Source of the DNA: a virus
Length of the DNA: 39,688 nucleotides
IMG/VR virus record: IMGVR_UViG_3300042289_000411
Location: 1 to 39,688 of that record
Direction: 5' to 3' (one strand)
Position numbers and translations under genes: made by a program. The notes below the pieces were generated by a model. It made no database searches, was not told where the DNA came from, and was given only the letters and a program-made list of their open reading frames with translations. Of this stretch, positions 36,492-39,688 are shown one piece after another (positions within the stretch are counted from its first letter, which is position 1; each line of letters opens with the position of its first letter).

Positions 36492-39206
36492 TCAGCCTCC
36501 GATGCTCACTTCAAGGGTCAGCCCAACGATGGTCAGCGGGAGCGGGTCCGACTGCCGCACGTAGACGCGCCCCGCCTGCCGCCACGTGGGCGTGAGCTTC
36601 ACGCCGATCTCGTCCGTCTTGAGCCCAGGCGGCGAGCCGTATGGCTCCGTGGTGCGCTGCTTGGCCTCGACGAGATTGTCGGCGTCAGGGCCGACGAATA
36701 TTCCACTTGAGCGATATACGCGCAGGAATGCCTCATTGACGTTCTTGGCGCGGCCCTGCCCGAATGCCTCCATCTGGAGCGCCATCGGCAGCGTCTCAAG
36801 GTCGCTGACGTAGGGCAGACCGACATGCACGACCACGGACGGCCGCTGCAACACGGCCACCCCACCCGTCACCGTGACCTGCGGCATGACCGCTCCGTCA
36901 GCAAGGATGCTGACCGTCTTGCCCTCGAGGTGCGTCAGGCCGGCCACCGTATCGCGTGCAAATGCCCACACAGCCGTCGCCACCCCGCGCAGGGCCACAG
37001 GCAGGATGAGGTCCGTTCGGGCCGTAGCGACCGTCGTGGAGGTCGTGGACAGGATCGTCAGGCGATAGGTGTTTCCGTTGGCATCGGTCAGGACGATGGC
37101 GTCGCCCACGTCGGTGGTCGCCGGGAACTGGAAGATGGCGCTGCTCGCCGTAATCGTCAGCACGTCGGCCGGACCCCAGGTCGTGCCGCCCGTCACCGTG
37201 ACCGTGGTGGCAGTCGTGTTCGTGCCGTTGTAGGTCAGGCCGCTGTCCACAAAGAAGCAGTCCTTCAACTCGCCGACCTGCCGGCTTGCGAACCGCTCCA
37301 CGTATCGCTTCGTGTTGCCACCGATAGTCCGCTTCACGATGACATACAGGCGGTCCTCGGCACCCTCGGCCACGGCCGCGCACGACTCAAAGTCGCCGTC
37401 CGTTTCGTGCTGGTGCCATGCGCCGATCTGCTGCTCGGGGATGTACGTCAGCCCGAGCATGCTGCCCGTGCTCGAGATGAACCAGAGCAGCGGCTGCGGA
37501 GCCTTGCTGTAGCACATGTCCGTGATGTCGAAATTGTCGAACAGGTGCGTGGCTCTGATCGACAGATCGCCAGTCACGAATCCGCTCGCCTGCCAGGAAT
37601 AGCCAAGCTCGCGCACATGGCCGTCTCTGGCAGAGCAGTACACCACCGTGTTGTTCACGATGGATGGCTGCACGTTGTTTGCACCGACATATGACTGCGG
37701 ACGCACCGAGATGGTGGTCGGCGAGATCACGTCGCTGTTCACCGGGCTGACGCGCCACTCGGCGGCGCTCGTCAGCGCGAGCAGCTGCGTCAACGGGACA
37801 AGGTGGCGGATCGTGTTGGCTTCCCGTGCGGCGACGCGGAAGTTGATCCGGTCGGTGTCCTGCAACGGGATGTGGTAGGACATGTCGCTCTCGGTCCCGG
37901 TGCGCGTCATCCACATCGTCTGCGGCGCGTTGGTCGTGCCGGCGAACACGCGTCGCTGCTCGAAGTAACTGACCGCGCCTGGGTAGTTCCCGCTTGACGC
38001 GAACACCGTCTCGGTCACGGGCGGCGTGATTCCCATGTCTGGCGCGATGTTGTTGTCAACGAACGACGTAGCCTCGGTCTGGCCGATGAACCCGTACAAG
38101 CCGCTCTGTCGCTTGTAGACGTTGTATCGGCTCGCGCCGGATACGGCCGACCACGAGATCGTGTTGTACGCGCCGACCACTGCGAGGTTGTTCGACACGC
38201 TTCCGGCCGCGGACGGCGGCGTCTCGTCGATCCCGTTGGACGTGATCGCCGTCACCACGTAGTAGTTCGTGATGCTCTCGGTCTGCTCCATCCCCTGCAC
38301 CAGACCGCCGCTCGTATAGGTGCCGCCAGAGAAATCAATCTGGACGTGCGTCTGGTAGTTGAGAATCGAGAACGTCGAGTTCGTGTGGAAATCGGCAATG
38401 ATGAAGAACTTGTCGTTCACCAGATTCTGGAACGTGGTGTTGCCAACCACGCCGGAGATATAGATCGAATCTCCCTCTGCGATTGTCAGGTTCTGCACGT
38501 TCGACGCAAGCGTGATGCGATCCTGCGCAATGTCCACCGAAGTGATGTTGTATCCCTGCCCTCGCGTCGCGGTCACGGTCGGCGTTCCAGGCGTGGCGAT
38601 GTTCGCTCCGAAGGTGATCGTCGTGAGCGTCCACGTGGTCGCACCAAGGCGGCGCAGCTCACGCGGCGCGTAGTTCGGGTGGACGAGCGTCAGCACGTCG
38701 GCAGACTGCACGTAGTGGATGTCGAACAGGTCGGCTTCGGCGTATGGGTTCGGGATCTCGTAGATCCCCGCCGGCAGCGCGTACCAGTACGTCGCGTTCG
38801 GCGGCGCGTTGCCCGTGGTCGCCGCGATGCAGTAGTAGTTCACGCCGCCAGAGGACACCAAGTCGCCCACCATATAGGCGGTCGCTCCGTTGTATGCGGC
38901 AGGCGTCCCCGGCCCGAGCGTCGCACCCTGCGTGTGGAACCGGAAGTAGCCAGCGCCGAGCTCGAGCACCATCGTCTGCGTGGTGCTGAACGTGAACGGA
39001 AGCAGGCGCGTCCGCTTCGTGCTGTCCTTGACCTCGCGCACGAACGCCGTGCCGGGGCGGTTCTCTGCCGGACCCTGCGGGAGCGCGATGAAGTTGAGCA
39101 ACTTCGCTGCGCCCGTCTGGAACTTCACGTCATCGATCCGCCCCCACATCTCGGGCGAAACCTCGCCGCCCGCGAAGGACCGTGTGTACGTGCGGGTCAG
39201 CGCCAT
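36492..39206 (-). CDS. Tail nozzle / tail tubular protein B-like (904 aa)
   Basis: This 904-residue protein starts with a strongly conserved-looking segment (TYTRSFAGGEVSPEMWGRID, then GAAKLLNFIALPQGPAENRP). The remainder is beta-rich and seen in the large protein encoded after tail tubular protein A in BPP-1-like podoviruses. It contains fibronectin-like strands (ATPGTPTVTATRGQGYNI, SRYNVYKRQSGLYGFIGQTE) and a beta-propeller-like middle. It should form the tail nozzle, to which the fibre and tailspike attach. The start ATG 39206 follows the tail tubular A stop by 1 nt. Confidence 0.8.
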   Translation of the reverse strand: MALTRTYTRSFAGGEVSPEMWGRIDDVKFQTGAAKLLNFIALPQGPAENRPGTAFVREVKDSTKRTRLLPFTFSTTQTMVLELGAGYFRFHTQGATLGPGTPAAYNGATAYMVGDLVSSGGVNYYCIAATTGNAPPNATYWYALPAGIYEIPNPYAEADLFDIHYVQSADVLTLVHPNYAPRELRRLGATTWTLTTITFGANIATPGTPTVTATRGQGYNITSVDIAQDRITLASNVQNLTIAEGDSIYISGVVGNTTFQNLVNDKFFIIADFHTNSTFSILNYQTHVQIDFSGGTYTSGGLVQGMEQTESITNYYVVTAITSNGIDETPPSAAGSVSNNLAVVGAYNTISWSAVSGASRYNVYKRQSGLYGFIGQTEATSFVDNNIAPDMGITPPVTETVFASSGNYPGAVSYFEQRRVFAGTTNAPQTMWMTRTGTESDMSYHIPLQDTDRINFRVAAREANTIRHLVPLTQLLALTSAAEWRVSPVNSDVISPTTISVRPQSYVGANNVQPSIVNNTVVYCSARDGHVRELGYSWQASGFVTGDLSIRATHLFDNFDITDMCYSKAPQPLLWFISSTGSMLGLTYIPEQQIGAWHQHETDGDFESCAAVAEGAEDRLYVIVKRTIGGNTKRYVERFASRQVGELKDCFFVDSGLTYNGTNTTATTVTVTGGTTWGPADVLTITASSAIFQFPATTDVGDAIVLTDANGNTYRLTILSTTSTTVATARTDLILPVALRGVATAVWAFARDTVAGLTHLEGKTVSILADGAVMPQVTVTGGVAVLQRPSVVVHVGLPYVSDLETLPMALQMEAFGQGRAKNVNEAFLRVYRSSGIFVGPDADNLVEAKQRTTEPYGSPPGLKTDEIGVKLTPTWRQAGRVYVRQSDPLPLTIVGLTLEVSIGG

Positions 39207-39207
39207 A

Positions 39208-39688
39208 TCAGCGTCCAGAGATCCAAGAGGTAATGTGACCGGGCTTCACGTCGCGCTGGTTGGCGTCCGACATGCGGGCCTGTCCAAGGTAGATCGCGAC
39301 CATCTGGAGGCATCGCTGCCCCTGACGCGCACCCTCCTCGCCCTTCACGACCGGGCCAGCAAGGAAAGATGCGAGCTGCCACGACAGCGCGATGGTGAAC
39401 AGTGGGTCGAACTTGGTGGAGTCGCTCACGAGCGCCTGATATCGCAAGAGCGCATTCTCTTGATTCGTGTAGATGACCTTGTTCCCGAGCGTGTCCGTCT
39501 CAATCACGTATTCCTGCGGCACATACACGCCGGCGGTCGTGATGGGCGGGTTCGTCCATCCAAAGCCGTAGCGGTCGGCGGGGTATGCGCGGACGGAGTA
39601 GTCGTTCTCCGCGTCTGGCGGAAGCACAGCCACGGCGGTCATCATGTCACCGGGGCATGCGTAGGAATACTTCCACATGGTGTACGGC
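39208..39688 (-). CDS. Tail tubular protein A (gp11-like), C-terminal part
   Basis: This is the 3' part of the tail tubular protein A gene, open at the window edge. The in-frame ATG at 39678 is internal; the true start is at 247 across the junction. This portion carries residues from about 68 to 226. It stops just 1 nt before the tail nozzle gene start (TGA then ATG), indicating coupled translation. The role is inferred as the ring joining portal and nozzle in a podovirus tail. The 47 bases at the window end duplicate the window start. Confidence 0.85.
   Translation of the reverse strand, partial: PYTMWKYSYACPGDMMTAVAVLPPDAENDYSVRAYPADRYGFGWTNPPITTAGVYVPQEYVIETDTLGNKVIYTNQENALLRYQALVSDSTKFDPLFTIALSWQLASFLAGPVVKGEEGARQGQRCLQMVAIYLGQARMSDANQRDVKPGHITSWISGR
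39642..39688. repeat. Right copy of 47-bp direct terminal repeat
   Basis: Exact copy of bases 1-47. It lies inside the 5' part of the tail tubular protein A gene on the minus strand. One copy must be removed when the circle is closed. Confidence 0.95.

Overview
The window is a GC-rich phage genome that appears complete. Bases 1-47 are repeated exactly as bases 39642-39688, and one gene (tail tubular protein A) runs continuously across the junction. The sequence is therefore a circular or circularly permuted molecule of about 39,641 bp that was linearised by assembly. No integrase, lysogeny repressor, DNA or RNA polymerase, primase, helicase, tRNA or CRISPR array could be recognised. The virion genes mark it as a short-tailed (podovirus-type) phage with a Bordetella phage BPP-1-like capsid module (Bbp16-type cement protein, Bbp19-type small protein, BPP-1/P22-type capsid and head-tail connector). 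The host is a bacterium of unknown identity. Many starts carry GGAGG-type ribosome binding sites, and one near-consensus sigma70 promoter is present.

Layout. (1) A long minus-strand transcription unit starts near 9.45 kb and runs leftwards: DUF1376-type replication protein, small unknowns, two small helix-turn-helix proteins, small and large terminase, GNAT acetyltransferase, portal, Bbp19-like protein, scaffold, capsid, cement protein, and tail tubular protein A across the junction. It continues from the right end as tail nozzle protein, two internal virion proteins, a giant virion protein of about 2,676 residues, tail fibre, HNH endonuclease, tailspike with S74 chaperone, holin-like protein, a second receptor-binding-type protein and small lysis-type membrane proteins, ending at 18.84 kb. 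(2) A gene-poor region of about 0.7 kb (9.34-10.03 kb) holds hairpins, palindromes and four iteron-like repeats, and is the best candidate for origin and control region. (3) From 10.0 to 12.3 kb lies a small accessory block: one plus-strand gene converging on four minus-strand genes, including a metallophosphoesterase and a small HExxH zincin. (4) A plus-strand early operon (12.4-18.7 kb) is almost entirely joined by ATGA overlaps. It carries a wHTH protein, small unknowns, a C5-cytosine methyltransferase, RusA resolvase, a RecT-like annealing protein and Gp157, and ends at a strong intrinsic terminator.

The early genes look like a recombination and DNA-modification set for a phage that borrows the host replisome. 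The late genes package DNA, build the capsid and short tail, and deliver a multi-domain polyvalent protein with the DNA. The strongest unusual signals are: a 165-codon gene nested in another frame inside the cytosine methyltransferase gene with its own Shine-Dalgarno sequence; a RecT-linker-extra domain fusion ending in an SSB-like DDLPF tip; a pair of mutually exclusive hairpins controlling the tail tubular protein A ribosome site; iteron-like repeats with an exact 10-bp period; and two adjacent proteins that share an identical 34-bp C-terminal coding cassette.
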